Origin: Verrucomicrobiaceae bacterium
GTDB lineage: Bacteria > Verrucomicrobiota > Verrucomicrobiia > Verrucomicrobiales > Verrucomicrobiaceae
Reading direction: 5' to 3'
Length of the DNA: 64,000 bases
Assembly: GCA_027489965.1 (NCBI GenBank)
Contig: JAIXZA010000131.1
Span: 1 to 64,000 of the forward strand
Shown here: in pieces, positions 49,450 through 59,683 of the stretch
Layout of the letters: each line of letters starts with the position of its first letter
Numbering within the stretch: position 1 is the first letter of the stretch
Program-made: the position numbers and the translations under genes
The notes under the pieces: generated by a model
The model's database searches: none
The model's input: the letters and a program-made list of their open reading frames with translations, nothing else
Told to the model about the DNA's origin: nothing

Positions 49450-52400
49450 ATGCGTCTCAAAACCACACTCGGGTTCCTTGTTCTCATCACCGGAGCTTGC
49501 TCTGTCGGATTTTACTTATCCAAACCTAGCCAGCAGGCCTTAAATCAAGGATTCAAGTCATCGAGCCAACCGGCTGCTGTAGCACCCATGGCAGAACCAG
49601 TTAACGCAAAGATAGCCGTCAGTGAACAAAGAAGGACTCCAGTGGCCGAGCCATCCGTGGCTGACCCCATAGTACAATTTGACCACTGGAGCCGGACCTA
49701 TCTAGCGGCGGTGGAGGCTGAAAGAGGCGCTCTTAGAGAAGAAGGTGTCAAACTAGCCAAGGCACGCCGGCCAAGCTTTACTCAGATCATCCAAAGTGAT
49801 CCGCGCAGGGCTCTGGCGGAAGCTGTGCCCATGGTGGTGCGGCAAAAGCTGCCTGCGGAGATCGTGGCTGAATTAGAAGAACGAGTGGCAGATCGTGGTG
49901 AATTACGGGTCTATGTGGCGGGACCTGAGTCGAAGGAAAATGGTGACAAGGCCTTTCTCCGCTATGTTCAGACACAAACAGGTAAGACCTTTGAAACCTA
50001 CGTCTATGGGCAACGGGAGTTTGATTACCGCTCCAAATCAGACGTGCATGTGATCGGCGTAGCTATGGAAGGGGCGCTGGCTCTGAGCGAATCACGAGTA
50101 CGCCAGCTAGAGCCAGGCGAGATCCCGCCGACAGGGAAGAAACAGCTAGAAGTCTGTCCTGTTTCAGGAAAAAGCACCGACCGCGACATGCCGCCAACCG
50201 CACCTGTAGCGGAGACTGTTATAGCCATAGAAACTGGAGATGAGGTCATCTTTCTTTGCGATGGCGCGCATATCAGAGCTTATGAAAACGGATTGATCCT
50301 AGGCGAGGCTGGCACAGGTGGCGCGCAAAGCTTTACAGGAGCGATGCCCTCCGCCTCCGTACCTTCAGTGGGCGTGGTGAAGGTGCTTTATGTGCCAGCC
50401 ATCTTTGCCGATCAAAGCCAGACTCCAGCGACTGAAGCTGTGATGATGGACGGCCTGCGTCAGACAGCCGATTTTTATCAAACCCAGTCCTACGGGCGCC
50501 TCACCCTAGTGGCCACGGTCACGCCGCCAGTCAAACTACCCAGAAACCAAGCCTGGTACAGAGGCAAGGACTCAACCAGTGGTTTCATCAAGGAAGTGGA
50601 TGGCCTGAATGCTGAAATGGTGCACGCCAAGGAAGCCGCACGAGCGGCAGGTTACGACTGGCAGGATTACCACTGCTTCTGCATTCGGTCCACGGGCGGA
50701 GCACGCTCACCGACAAGTTACGGCAGCCTCGGATCTGGACAAGTCTGGATGCGCAGCGACAGCGTGAGCACCATCGCACACGAGATCGGCCACGCCTTTG
50801 GTCTGCTGCACGCGAATTTCTGGCTAACCAACGGTGCCAGCGTGGCAGGACCTGGCGGCAACGAAGAATACGGAGATGATTTTGATAATATGGGGCGAGC
50901 GACTCCACCCGCAGGTCATTACAATGCTCAGGCCAAAAATCAGATTCGCTGGATGCCACCGGAGTTTGCTCCACCGATCACTGCCAGCGGTCTCTACCGT
51001 ATCCACGCTTTTGACCAGCCGCGCCTGGAGTCTGGCAAGCTCTATGGACTGCAAGTCAGGAAGGATGCCGAGCGCACCTTTTGGGGGGAATACCGCACGC
51101 TTTTCCCCAGTAATGTTTGGGTCACGAATGGCCTGCTGCTGGGCTGGAAATGGACCCTAAACGGAGGCGATAACATCCAGCTTCTCGACACCACGCCCGG
51201 CTCTAACAATGGTAAAAATGACGCTCCAATCGCAGTGGGCAGCACCTTTTCAGATTTGGAAAGCGGTATCCATATCACCACAGTGGCCGTGAATCCCACC
51301 ACCTCACCCCCGAGTCTGGATGTGCAGGTGAATCTGGGCACTTTCCCCGGTAATAACGCGCCCACGCTGGCCCTCAGTCCCTCGGCCCCTGTCGTGCCGA
51401 CGAGCACAAACGTGACCTTTACCGCTACGGCTGCCGATCTGGATGGTGACACCCTGGCCTACTCTTGGCGCTGGCATGACGGCGTCATCTCCCCCAATGC
51501 GCCGACGGCTACCCGCAACTTCGGCACCAATGGCATTTACAACGTCAGTTGCGTGGTTTCTGACATGAAAGGCGGCATCGCCATCCGCAATGCGGTCATC
51601 ACCGTCGGCAATGGCGGAAGTAAGTTCACCATCAGCGGTCGCATCACAAAAAACGGCGCAGGCATGGTCGGAGTGAATGTAACCACGAGCGGAACGAACG
51701 GCACGCTGACAGACTCCGATGGCTATTATGTCATTGCCAATCTCTCAGCAGGATCCTACTCCGCGACTCCAGCCGGACATGGATACAATTTTACTGAAGG
51801 GTTTAACAATAGCATCACCGTCGGCCCCAGTTTCAGTGGTGCCGACTTTACTGTTGAGGAGCTTCCCATCGTCACCCTCACCGCTCCAACCGCAGTGGCC
51901 ACAGAAGGGGGAGCCAGCGGCATCTTCCGCCTGACGCGCACCGGCTCCACCGCGCTGCCACTGGTCGTGAACACACTTGTGGTTCGCGGCACAGCCACCA
52001 AGACATCGGACTACACCTTTGCCCCTGACTACACCGCGATCTCCGGCACACCCTACAACACCCTCACCATCCCAGCTGGTAGCAGCACACTGGATGTCGT
52101 CGTCGCTCCGGTGAATGACGTTAGTTCAGAGGGAGATGAAGAAGTGCAGCTCATCCTCGGTCTGGACGCCGCCTATGTGAATGGGACAGAATCCTCCGCT
52201 GCGATCACGATTCAGGACAATGACACGGCCCTGCCTCGTGTCTCCCTCACCGCCTCTGCTGCTCAAACTGTGGAAGGCAGTGGCCAGCCCATCACCTGCA
52301 CACTCAGACGTTCGGGCTCCACGGGCGCAGATCTGATCGTGGCCTACACGATTGCCTCCACGAGCACGGCGGTGAATGGAGTGGACTATAGCACCCTCAG

Positions 52401-55400
52401 CGGCACGGCCACGATTCCCCAAAACTCTGCCAGCACCACCTTCAACATCTCGCCTCTCGATGACAGCCTTTCTGAAGCCACGGAAACGCTGCGCCTCACT
52501 ATTGCAACAGGCGCGCTGTTCATCGCTGATGCTGCTGCAAACAATGTCACTGCGAGCATTGTTGATGACGATTCACAGGTCGTCACGCTCACCATACCAG
52601 ATGCAGTGGCAACTGAGGTGGATCGCAGTGCTCCTGGTGCTGTACCAAATCCAGGCACATTCCTCCTCACTCGCAGTGGAGATACAACCGCAGCGCTCAC
52701 AGTTTACTACAGTGTAGGTGGATCTGCGCTCCATGGAGTGGACTACGAGGCCCTGCCCGGCTCCGTGACTTTCCCTGCAGGAGTAACTCAGCGCAGCATC
52801 ACCATCATGCCCCGCATCGAAGGTTACGGCGAAGGCAATGAAACCGTGATCCTTTCCATCGCCGATGGCAACGAAGCCTACCGATCTGGAAGCAGCAGTA
52901 GCGGCACAGTGACGATCTCTGACCTGAGCACAGACAAACCTCTGCTGGAGGTCACCTCCATTGGCAGCATCGCAGCGGAGCCCTCCACAAATGGGCAATT
53001 TCGCATCACAGCGAAAGGCGGCAGCGGCTCATTGACGGTCAATTACACCGTGACCGGAACCGCCACTTTGGGCACCGACTTCACGGCCCTTTCTGGCACA
53101 GCCACGATGGCGCTCACTGGTGGCACAGTGACCACGAACCTCTCCGTACCTGTGCTCGATGACAGCGATGTCGAAGACATGGAAACGGTGATACTCACGC
53201 TGGATAACAGCACGAATTACACACTTTGGGACATGAGTAAATCCGCCACGCTTTTCATCCGCGATGATGAACAGCCCACAGTCTTTGTTGACCCTCAAAT
53301 CACCACAGGTGCTGCGCATTCAGTCTCTGAGTCTTCGACTTCCACCACGCTAAAGTTCTTCATCTCACGCACTGGCAGCACCACGGGAGCACTGACCGTG
53401 AATTACACCATGACCGGAACCGCCACCAGTGGTGCTGATTACACGAACACCAACCTCACAGGCACTGCCACCATCCCAGACGGTGCACCGGGTGTGGACA
53501 TCAGCTTCAATACAATTGGCGACACCATCTTTGAAGGCACAGAAACCGCCACCCTCCGACTAAGCACCGGCAGCTACTCACGCGGTCCCGATGCCACGAT
53601 CTACATCACCGATGATGATGCAGGCACGCAGGCTGTGAGCTTTGCCTCCACTGGCGGCAGCGGCAGTGAAAGCACGACCACCGTGAACATCCCCATTACT
53701 CTCAGCAGTCCAGCAGTAGGAACGGAAACCGTAGATTACCTCTTAGAAACTGGTCCGCGAACGCCCACCTTCCTTGCAGGAACATGGGTGCGGGTGATTC
53801 GTTCTGGAAATAGCTTTTCCGCTTGGAGATCCCTTGACGGCGCCACTTATACCCAGCTCGGTACTGCGCAGACGATTTCTATGCCTTCAGCAAGTTACTT
53901 AGCAGGCATCTACGTGACGTCAGGAAGCAATGGAATCTTGGCCAACATCCAAGTGGATAGTCTCAACGTCACAGGACTGGATTCCGGCGGCAGCGTAGGC
54001 ACGCTAACCAGCAGCGCCATCGGCACCCAGAACCCAGCAGGTGGACAGACAGAGTCGGCTGGCCTTTATAACATCATCGCTGGTGGCCCTGACATCTCCA
54101 CCGGCAGCACTTCGGACGGTGGGCGGATGATCTATTTTCCTATATTTGACTCCAACAACTGCACTGTCACAGCCCGAGTGCTTGGTATGAGTGGAAATAG
54201 CTCTTCGATTAAAGCCGGCGTGGCCATTCGTGAATCCACAGCGACCAATGTTCGCCACATGAGCTGCTTTGCAGAAACAGGCTTTGGATCTCACCGTGCT
54301 AGCTTCAGGACAACGACTGCCAGCAATGCCGGCGCTGTGCAGTCCCAGCCAACCTACAGCAAACCACGCTGGCTTAGGCTTCAGCGAGTGGGCAATCTTT
54401 TCACCTCTTCCACATCTTCAAACGGCAGCACCTGGACAGTCGCGGGTCCTGCGCAGTCCATTCCGCTAAGTTCACTTTGCCTCGTCGGGCTCGCCGCCTC
54501 AGCGCGCAGTGATGGATTACTCACCCAAGCAACCTTTGACAATATCACCCTCAGCACAGGCGGCACGCTGACTGGCCGCACCATCGGTTTTGTTAATGAA
54601 CCCGGCAGCGTGACTGAAAGCGGCGGCACCTTGACCATCACCGCCTCAGGTGCAGGCATCATGCCCACGGCGGCCTCCTCAGAAGATGAAGGCCACATGG
54701 CCGCAGCCAGTGTCTCAGGCGACTTCACCCTCACTGCTCGGCTCAATAACATCACAGGTGGTGCTGCTACCGCTCAGGCGGGCCTCATGGTGCGTGAGAC
54801 CTCCAACTACCGCGCCCGTGCGCTTTGGTTTGGCCTGGTCGCAGGTGCTGCGGCCTCCGCTCCTGAGTATCGCGCCCGGCTCTCCGCCGTGAGTAGTGGT
54901 GAAGGCCTGAGCGTGGACTACTCACTTACACCCGGCACACTGACCTTTGCTGCCGGTGAGCAGACGAAAAACATCACCCTCAACGTCACGAATGACCTTC
55001 TGCCAGAGCCGGTCGAGTTCGTCAATGTCATGCTGCGCTATCCTCATCGTTCGCTTTTAGGCGCTCCGAATACTTTCACCTATGCCATCCTGGATGACGA
55101 CGCTCCCACCGCTCTGCTACCATCACTGGGCTTCACCGGCGCTGCCTCCACTGGACTGGAAAATGCTTCTCCTGCTCAAATCGCAGTAACTTTGAGCGAT
55201 CCCGCCAGCGCTGCCGTCACCGTGGACTACACCAGCACAGCAGGCACGGCAACGGGGGGTGGCACAGACTTTACGGACATCAGCGGCACACTCACCTTTG
55301 CTCCTGGTGAGACCTTTAAAACTCTGTCTCTGCCTTTGATCGACGACCTGCTCGTGGAGAGCACCGAGACCGTGCAACTCACGCTTAGCAACGCCGCCAA

Positions 55401-58191
55401 TGCAGCTCTCAGCACCAGCAACACGCACACCTTTTCCATCATCGACAATGACACGCCTATTGTCACCATCGCCGCAACGGATCCTCTGGCCAATGAAGCT
55501 GGAGACACAGGCACCTTCACCTTTAGCCGTAACGGCGGAGTTGACTCTAGCTTAACGGTCAATTTCACGCGCAGTGGAACCGCTACCAGTGGCTCGGATT
55601 ACACGGCGATCATAACGCCGGGAACGATTACCTTCAATATCGGAGAGGCCAGCAAGACCATCACTGTATCTCCGCTTCAAGATACCGCCAATGAGGCAAA
55701 TGAAACCGTAATCCTAAATCTCACCAGTGGCAGTGGTTACACGGTAGGATCATCAAGCAGCGCTACCGTCACGATCGAGGACGATGATGTCAATACCATC
55801 ACAATCACAGCCAGCGATGCCCAGGCCTCTGAGGCTGCGGGAAATCCCGGTGAATTCACACTGACCCGCACAGGGCCCGTCACCAGTGCTTTGAATGTCA
55901 CCATCAGCGTCTCTGGCACGGCGACGAATGGTACAGACTTCACTTCTGTCACCACACCTCGCACCTTCGGCATCGGTGTCAGCAGCATCACCATCCCAAT
56001 TTCGGTGACTCAGGACAGCACAACCGAGGGGAATGAAGAAGTCGTTATCTCCATCAGCGCTGCGGCTTCCTACATTGTCGGCTCACCCTCCACAGCCAAT
56101 GTCACCATCATTGATGACGACCTACCGCCGTCTGTCTTCATCAGCAGCCCAGGTAGCAAATCCACGATCATCAATGTCGGCAACGGTCTCATGCTTGAGG
56201 CTACAGGCACAGATGATGGACTGCCAAGCCCGCTACTCTATCAGTGGAGCCAGCTCTTTGGCCCGGGCCTCATCAACTTTGGTACAGCTACAGCAGCTAA
56301 TACGACGGCCACCTTTCCCACCACAGGCATCTACGGTCTGCGCATCACGGTGAATGATGGCCAGTTCACCGCTAGCGATGATCTCATTGTGCAGGCAGGT
56401 GGATTTAGCTATGCCAACTGGATCGGCATGGACCAAGGCCCACCCGGGGTGCGCGGCATCAGTGGTGAATCAGCCGGTGGTAACTACACACTCATCGGCG
56501 CAGGCACAGGCTACACTTCTGCCACAGACAGCGGGCACATGATGTTTCGCCAAATCCTCGGCGGCAGTGGAGATGCCACACTCGTGGTTAGGCTTGTGAG
56601 CATGACTGGCCCCAGCACAAGGCTCGCCGGTATCACCATCCGCGACACCTCCTGGAAGGGGGCTAAGCGCAGCAATCTCCTCGTGACAGCCACAGGTGGG
56701 GCGCAATTCCGCAGTCGTACTGCCCCTAACTCTGCGGACAGTGCCAGCACCAGCACCGGACTTACCTTTCCCTGCTGGTTGCGATTAGAGCGCACAGCTG
56801 GCAACGTCACCGCCAGCACCGCGCCAGACGTCGGCGGAGCCGCAGGCAGCTGGACTCAAGTCAGCACGCCAGTGGCAGTCAGCATGGGCACCAATCTGAT
56901 CGTCGGCATGGTCGTCAGTGCAGGTGGCGGCAATGCTACCGCCACCGCTCAGTTTGATAACATCAGCCTCACTCCTGCTGTGAACGGTGCAGCCCTACAC
57001 AGCGAAGATCTAGGGAACTACACGACCACCGGCAGCTCCAGCGAAACCGCAGGCGCCATCACCGTGAATGCCTATGGTGGCCATGACGAGACAGGCAGCC
57101 ATTTCCGCTACCAGCAGATCTGGGGAGACTGCATCATCACCTCACGGCTAACCAGTCACAGCGGTGCCACACGCAATGCACAGAGCGGAGTTGGTCTGCG
57201 TGACACCACCGACAATGCCCCGTACGGCTTCTATGGAAACACCACGATCGACGGCTTCCAAGCCCACTGGCGTAGCAGCGCAGGTGGCAGCCGAGGCACC
57301 TTGCAAACCGGCGGCAGTGTCGGAGATTGGATACGCCTGATTCGCAAAGGCAACAGCGTCGCCGCCTACCGTGCAGCCAATGTCAGTGGGGCTCCTGGTG
57401 CTTGGGCGCAGGTCACAGGCAGCTTACCTGTCGCCATGACAGGCCCGCTTCTCGTCGGCTTGGTGGTGGACAGCGAATCCCCTACCCTTTTGGCCACTGG
57501 CACCTTCAGCGGCCTGAGCATTCAGCCACTAAACATCGCGCCCGTCGTGGATACCGGCACCCTGCCCAATGTCCCACCCTTTAACCTCAATGCCACCGTC
57601 ACCGATGATGGCCAGCCCACACCACCGGGAGGCACCACCCTGCAATGGTCCCAGATCGCTAGTCCTGGCCTCATCACTTTTGGCAATCCAGCTGCTGAAG
57701 ATACACTCGCCACGCTTACCATGAATGGCAGCCATACCATCCGACTCCGTGCGGATGATGGTGACAGCATCGTCTTTGATGACCTCACTTTCACCGGCTA
57801 CTTAAATCCTTTCGCCAGGTGGCTGGATCAAAACAATGTCGGCAATGAAAACAACGCCCTCGCTGAAGCCACTGCTGATGCCGATGGTGACGGACTCCTC
57901 AATCTCATCGAATACGCCATCGGCAGCAATGGCACCGTCAGCAGCACCAACCCACAGGTCATTACCATGGCTGCAGTGAGCACTTCCAATTTCCTCCGCC
58001 TTAGCATTCCGAAAAACCCTGCCGCCACCGACGTCACCTTCACCGTCGAAGCCAGCAGCGATCTCACCTCCTGGAGCAGCGTCGGGCTGGTGATCGAAAC
58101 CAACACAAGCACTCAGCTCACCGTCCGTGACAACGTTCCATCAAGTCCAGGCGTCCGCCGATTCATGCGAGTGAAAGTCACCCGTCCCTGA
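49450..58191 (+). CDS. Giant exported metzincin protease with Calx-beta, lectin-like and PKD-like domains
   Basis: A 2913-residue exported protein. The signal/anchor (residues 1-24) and a proregion shared with the gene at 63073 (FDHWSRTYLAAVEAERGALR, CPVSGKS) are followed by a metzincin zinc site HEIGHAFGLLH (H444, H448, H454). After the protease come a PKD-like unit, a carboxypeptidase-regulatory-like fold (SGRITKNGAGMVGVNV) and about ten Calx-beta units, each ending near a D-rich IxDxD or DDD loop. One unit is split by a lectin-like insert (about 53755-54905). Further concanavalin-like domains follow, and the tail has a calcium loop (ATADADGDGLLNLIEYA) and an Ig-like end. Calcium binding and polymer or host-protein hydrolysis outside the cell are inferred. 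ATG 49450 is supported by the shared leader. Confidence 0.85.
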   Translation: MRLKTTLGFLVLITGACSVGFYLSKPSQQALNQGFKSSSQPAAVAPMAEPVNAKIAVSEQRRTPVAEPSVADPIVQFDHWSRTYLAAVEAERGALREEGVKLAKARRPSFTQIIQSDPRRALAEAVPMVVRQKLPAEIVAELEERVADRGELRVYVAGPESKENGDKAFLRYVQTQTGKTFETYVYGQREFDYRSKSDVHVIGVAMEGALALSESRVRQLEPGEIPPTGKKQLEVCPVSGKSTDRDMPPTAPVAETVIAIETGDEVIFLCDGAHIRAYENGLILGEAGTGGAQSFTGAMPSASVPSVGVVKVLYVPAIFADQSQTPATEAVMMDGLRQTADFYQTQSYGRLTLVATVTPPVKLPRNQAWYRGKDSTSGFIKEVDGLNAEMVHAKEAARAAGYDWQDYHCFCIRSTGGARSPTSYGSLGSGQVWMRSDSVSTIAHEIGHAFGLLHANFWLTNGASVAGPGGNEEYGDDFDNMGRATPPAGHYNAQAKNQIRWMPPEFAPPITASGLYRIHAFDQPRLESGKLYGLQVRKDAERTFWGEYRTLFPSNVWVTNGLLLGWKWTLNGGDNIQLLDTTPGSNNGKNDAPIAVGSTFSDLESGIHITTVAVNPTTSPPSLDVQVNLGTFPGNNAPTLALSPSAPVVPTSTNVTFTATAADLDGDTLAYSWRWHDGVISPNAPTATRNFGTNGIYNVSCVVSDMKGGIAIRNAVITVGNGGSKFTISGRITKNGAGMVGVNVTTSGTNGTLTDSDGYYVIANLSAGSYSATPAGHGYNFTEGFNNSITVGPSFSGADFTVEELPIVTLTAPTAVATEGGASGIFRLTRTGSTALPLVVNTLVVRGTATKTSDYTFAPDYTAISGTPYNTLTIPAGSSTLDVVVAPVNDVSSEGDEEVQLILGLDAAYVNGTESSAAITIQDNDTALPRVSLTASAAQTVEGSGQPITCTLRRSGSTGADLIVAYTIASTSTAVNGVDYSTLSGTATIPQNSASTTFNISPLDDSLSEATETLRLTIATGALFIADAAANNVTASIVDDDSQVVTLTIPDAVATEVDRSAPGAVPNPGTFLLTRSGDTTAALTVYYSVGGSALHGVDYEALPGSVTFPAGVTQRSITIMPRIEGYGEGNETVILSIADGNEAYRSGSSSSGTVTISDLSTDKPLLEVTSIGSIAAEPSTNGQFRITAKGGSGSLTVNYTVTGTATLGTDFTALSGTATMALTGGTVTTNLSVPVLDDSDVEDMETVILTLDNSTNYTLWDMSKSATLFIRDDEQPTVFVDPQITTGAAHSVSESSTSTTLKFFISRTGSTTGALTVNYTMTGTATSGADYTNTNLTGTATIPDGAPGVDISFNTIGDTIFEGTETATLRLSTGSYSRGPDATIYITDDDAGTQAVSFASTGGSGSESTTTVNIPITLSSPAVGTETVDYLLETGPRTPTFLAGTWVRVIRSGNSFSAWRSLDGATYTQLGTAQTISMPSASYLAGIYVTSGSNGILANIQVDSLNVTGLDSGGSVGTLTSSAIGTQNPAGGQTESAGLYNIIAGGPDISTGSTSDGGRMIYFPIFDSNNCTVTARVLGMSGNSSSIKAGVAIRESTATNVRHMSCFAETGFGSHRASFRTTTASNAGAVQSQPTYSKPRWLRLQRVGNLFTSSTSSNGSTWTVAGPAQSIPLSSLCLVGLAASARSDGLLTQATFDNITLSTGGTLTGRTIGFVNEPGSVTESGGTLTITASGAGIMPTAASSEDEGHMAAASVSGDFTLTARLNNITGGAATAQAGLMVRETSNYRARALWFGLVAGAAASAPEYRARLSAVSSGEGLSVDYSLTPGTLTFAAGEQTKNITLNVTNDLLPEPVEFVNVMLRYPHRSLLGAPNTFTYAILDDDAPTALLPSLGFTGAASTGLENASPAQIAVTLSDPASAAVTVDYTSTAGTATGGGTDFTDISGTLTFAPGETFKTLSLPLIDDLLVESTETVQLTLSNAANAALSTSNTHTFSIIDNDTPIVTIAATDPLANEAGDTGTFTFSRNGGVDSSLTVNFTRSGTATSGSDYTAIITPGTITFNIGEASKTITVSPLQDTANEANETVILNLTSGSGYTVGSSSSATVTIEDDDVNTITITASDAQASEAAGNPGEFTLTRTGPVTSALNVTISVSGTATNGTDFTSVTTPRTFGIGVSSITIPISVTQDSTTEGNEEVVISISAAASYIVGSPSTANVTIIDDDLPPSVFISSPGSKSTIINVGNGLMLEATGTDDGLPSPLLYQWSQLFGPGLINFGTATAANTTATFPTTGIYGLRITVNDGQFTASDDLIVQAGGFSYANWIGMDQGPPGVRGISGESAGGNYTLIGAGTGYTSATDSGHMMFRQILGGSGDATLVVRLVSMTGPSTRLAGITIRDTSWKGAKRSNLLVTATGGAQFRSRTAPNSADSASTSTGLTFPCWLRLERTAGNVTASTAPDVGGAAGSWTQVSTPVAVSMGTNLIVGMVVSAGGGNATATAQFDNISLTPAVNGAALHSEDLGNYTTTGSSSETAGAITVNAYGGHDETGSHFRYQQIWGDCIITSRLTSHSGATRNAQSGVGLRDTTDNAPYGFYGNTTIDGFQAHWRSSAGGSRGTLQTGGSVGDWIRLIRKGNSVAAYRAANVSGAPGAWAQVTGSLPVAMTGPLLVGLVVDSESPTLLATGTFSGLSIQPLNIAPVVDTGTLPNVPPFNLNATVTDDGQPTPPGGTTLQWSQIASPGLITFGNPAAEDTLATLTMNGSHTIRLRADDGDSIVFDDLTFTGYLNPFARWLDQNNVGNENNALAEATADADGDGLLNLIEYAIGSNGTVSSTNPQVITMAAVSTSNFLRLSIPKNPAATDVTFTVEASSDLTSWSSVGLVIETNTSTQLTVRDNVPSSPGVRRFMRVKVTRP

Positions 58192-58258
58192 TTCGGTTTT
58201 CATTCACACCCGCGATGGCGACTCGCCCTGCTCCGAATCGCCTCAAGGATTTTTAAGA

Positions 58259-59683
58259 TCAGGCCAGCACTTGACCGATCACCTGCCCAAAGTCCCTCTC
58301 CAGCCTCTTGCGGCCAGGGATTTCTAAGCGGTGCGGATCGAGGCCGAGCAGATGCAGGATCGTGGCATGCACGTCGGTGACGTAATGTGGATGCTCGACA
58401 GCGTGAAAGCCGAGTTCATCGGTGCTGCCGTGGATGGTGCCGCCTTTCGTGCCACCACCAGCCATCCAGACGCTAAAGCCATAGGGATGATGATCCCGGC
58501 CATCGCTGCCTTGCGAGCCGGGCGTGCGGCCAAACTCAGTGGCGAAGACGACGAGTGTGTCGTCGAGCATGCCGCGCTGTTTCAAATCTTTGAGAAGGCC
58601 GGAGATCGGTTTGTCCACCTGCTGCGCGAGCATGGAGTGGTTCTTTTTGAGTCCTGAATGCGAATCCCACGCACCCGCTGCACCATCGCCATGCTGGAGT
58701 TGAATGAATCTGACGCCGCGCTCGGCAAGACGACGCGCGACGATCAGTTGTCGCGCAAACGGCTCCGTCACCTTGTCGTCCATACCATAGAGCTTTTTCG
58801 TCTCCTCACTTTCCGCATCGAGGTTCATCGTCTCCGGCACAGCGGTCTGCATGTTGTAGGCGAGCTGATAACTCTTCATGCGGGCAGCGAGCGTTTTATC
58901 GCCGGGATACTGCTCGGCGTTGAGCGTGTTCAGCTTGTGAATGAGATCGAACTGCACCGCTTGTTCGTTTTTGCCGACAGCGATCTCGGGTGAGGCAAAG
59001 GTAAGCGGATTCTTTGGATCGACCTTAAAATTTACCGCGTCAAAAGCCGGGCCAAGGTAGTGGCCGTCGCGAATATCAAAGTATCGCGGCCCCATGTTGA
59101 TAAAGGAGGGCAAATTGTCCGTCATGGAGCCAAGACCGTATGTCACCCATGCGCCGAGAGTAGGCACACGCGGCTCCAGCATGTGTCGTCCGCTATGAAA
59201 CTGCACCTGCGCTCCGTGATTGTCGTCCGTCGTCCACATGCTGCGAATGAAGGCAATCTCATCAGCGCAAGAGCCGATGTGCGGGAACCAATCGCTGATA
59301 TCGATACCGCACTGGCCGTACTTTTTGTAGCCGACTTGCAACGGATAAATTGTCGTGCGCTGCTTACCGTTCGCATCATTCACCACCACCACGCGCACCT
59401 TCTTGAGCTTTTCTGGATCTTGAACACTGGCAAAAGGCGTCTCGCTGATGGACTTGCCTGCGTACTTTGTCAGCATCGGCTTTGGATCGAAGCTCTCCAT
59501 GTGACTGACACCGCCACGCATGAAGAGCCAGATCACCCGCTTTGCTTTCTGCGGCATTACCGGCAACCCGCTTGGCGGCCGCCAGCTTTCCTCGGCCTTC
59601 AACATCGAAGCGAGCGCAATGCTGCCGAGGCCACCGAGGATGTCGCGACGAAGGAACGGTGTGGGCTGATGCATGAAGTTCAT
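58259..59683 (-). CDS. DUF1501 family exported protein, second locus
   Basis: A 474-residue protein with a twin-arginine-like leader (LRRDILGGLGSIALASML, residues 11-28). The family sites are VIWLFMRGGVSHMESFDPKP, AWDSHSGLKKN, VFATEFGRTPGSQGSDGRDH and VEHPHYVTDVHATILHLLG. It differs from the three cassette copies (WDSH, TEFGRTP) and has a more typical planctomycete-style C-terminus. It overlaps its partner gene by ATGA (59680-59683), so the two proteins are made together. Metal-dependent hydrolase-like chemistry is inferred from the fold family; the substrate is unknown. Confidence 0.9.
   Translation of the reverse strand: MNFMHQPTPFLRRDILGGLGSIALASMLKAEESWRPPSGLPVMPQKAKRVIWLFMRGGVSHMESFDPKPMLTKYAGKSISETPFASVQDPEKLKKVRVVVVNDANGKQRTTIYPLQVGYKKYGQCGIDISDWFPHIGSCADEIAFIRSMWTTDDNHGAQVQFHSGRHMLEPRVPTLGAWVTYGLGSMTDNLPSFINMGPRYFDIRDGHYLGPAFDAVNFKVDPKNPLTFASPEIAVGKNEQAVQFDLIHKLNTLNAEQYPGDKTLAARMKSYQLAYNMQTAVPETMNLDAESEETKKLYGMDDKVTEPFARQLIVARRLAERGVRFIQLQHGDGAAGAWDSHSGLKKNHSMLAQQVDKPISGLLKDLKQRGMLDDTLVVFATEFGRTPGSQGSDGRDHHPYGFSVWMAGGGTKGGTIHGSTDELGFHAVEHPHYVTDVHATILHLLGLDPHRLEIPGRKRLERDFGQVIGQVLA

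Noticed and set aside
49450..49530. Lipoprotein signal in the giant metzincin protein
   Set aside because: The cysteine lies in ITGAC followed by more hydrophobic residues (SVGFYL), and position -3 is not the usual leucine; a signal peptide or anchor fits better, and the paralogue shows the same pattern.
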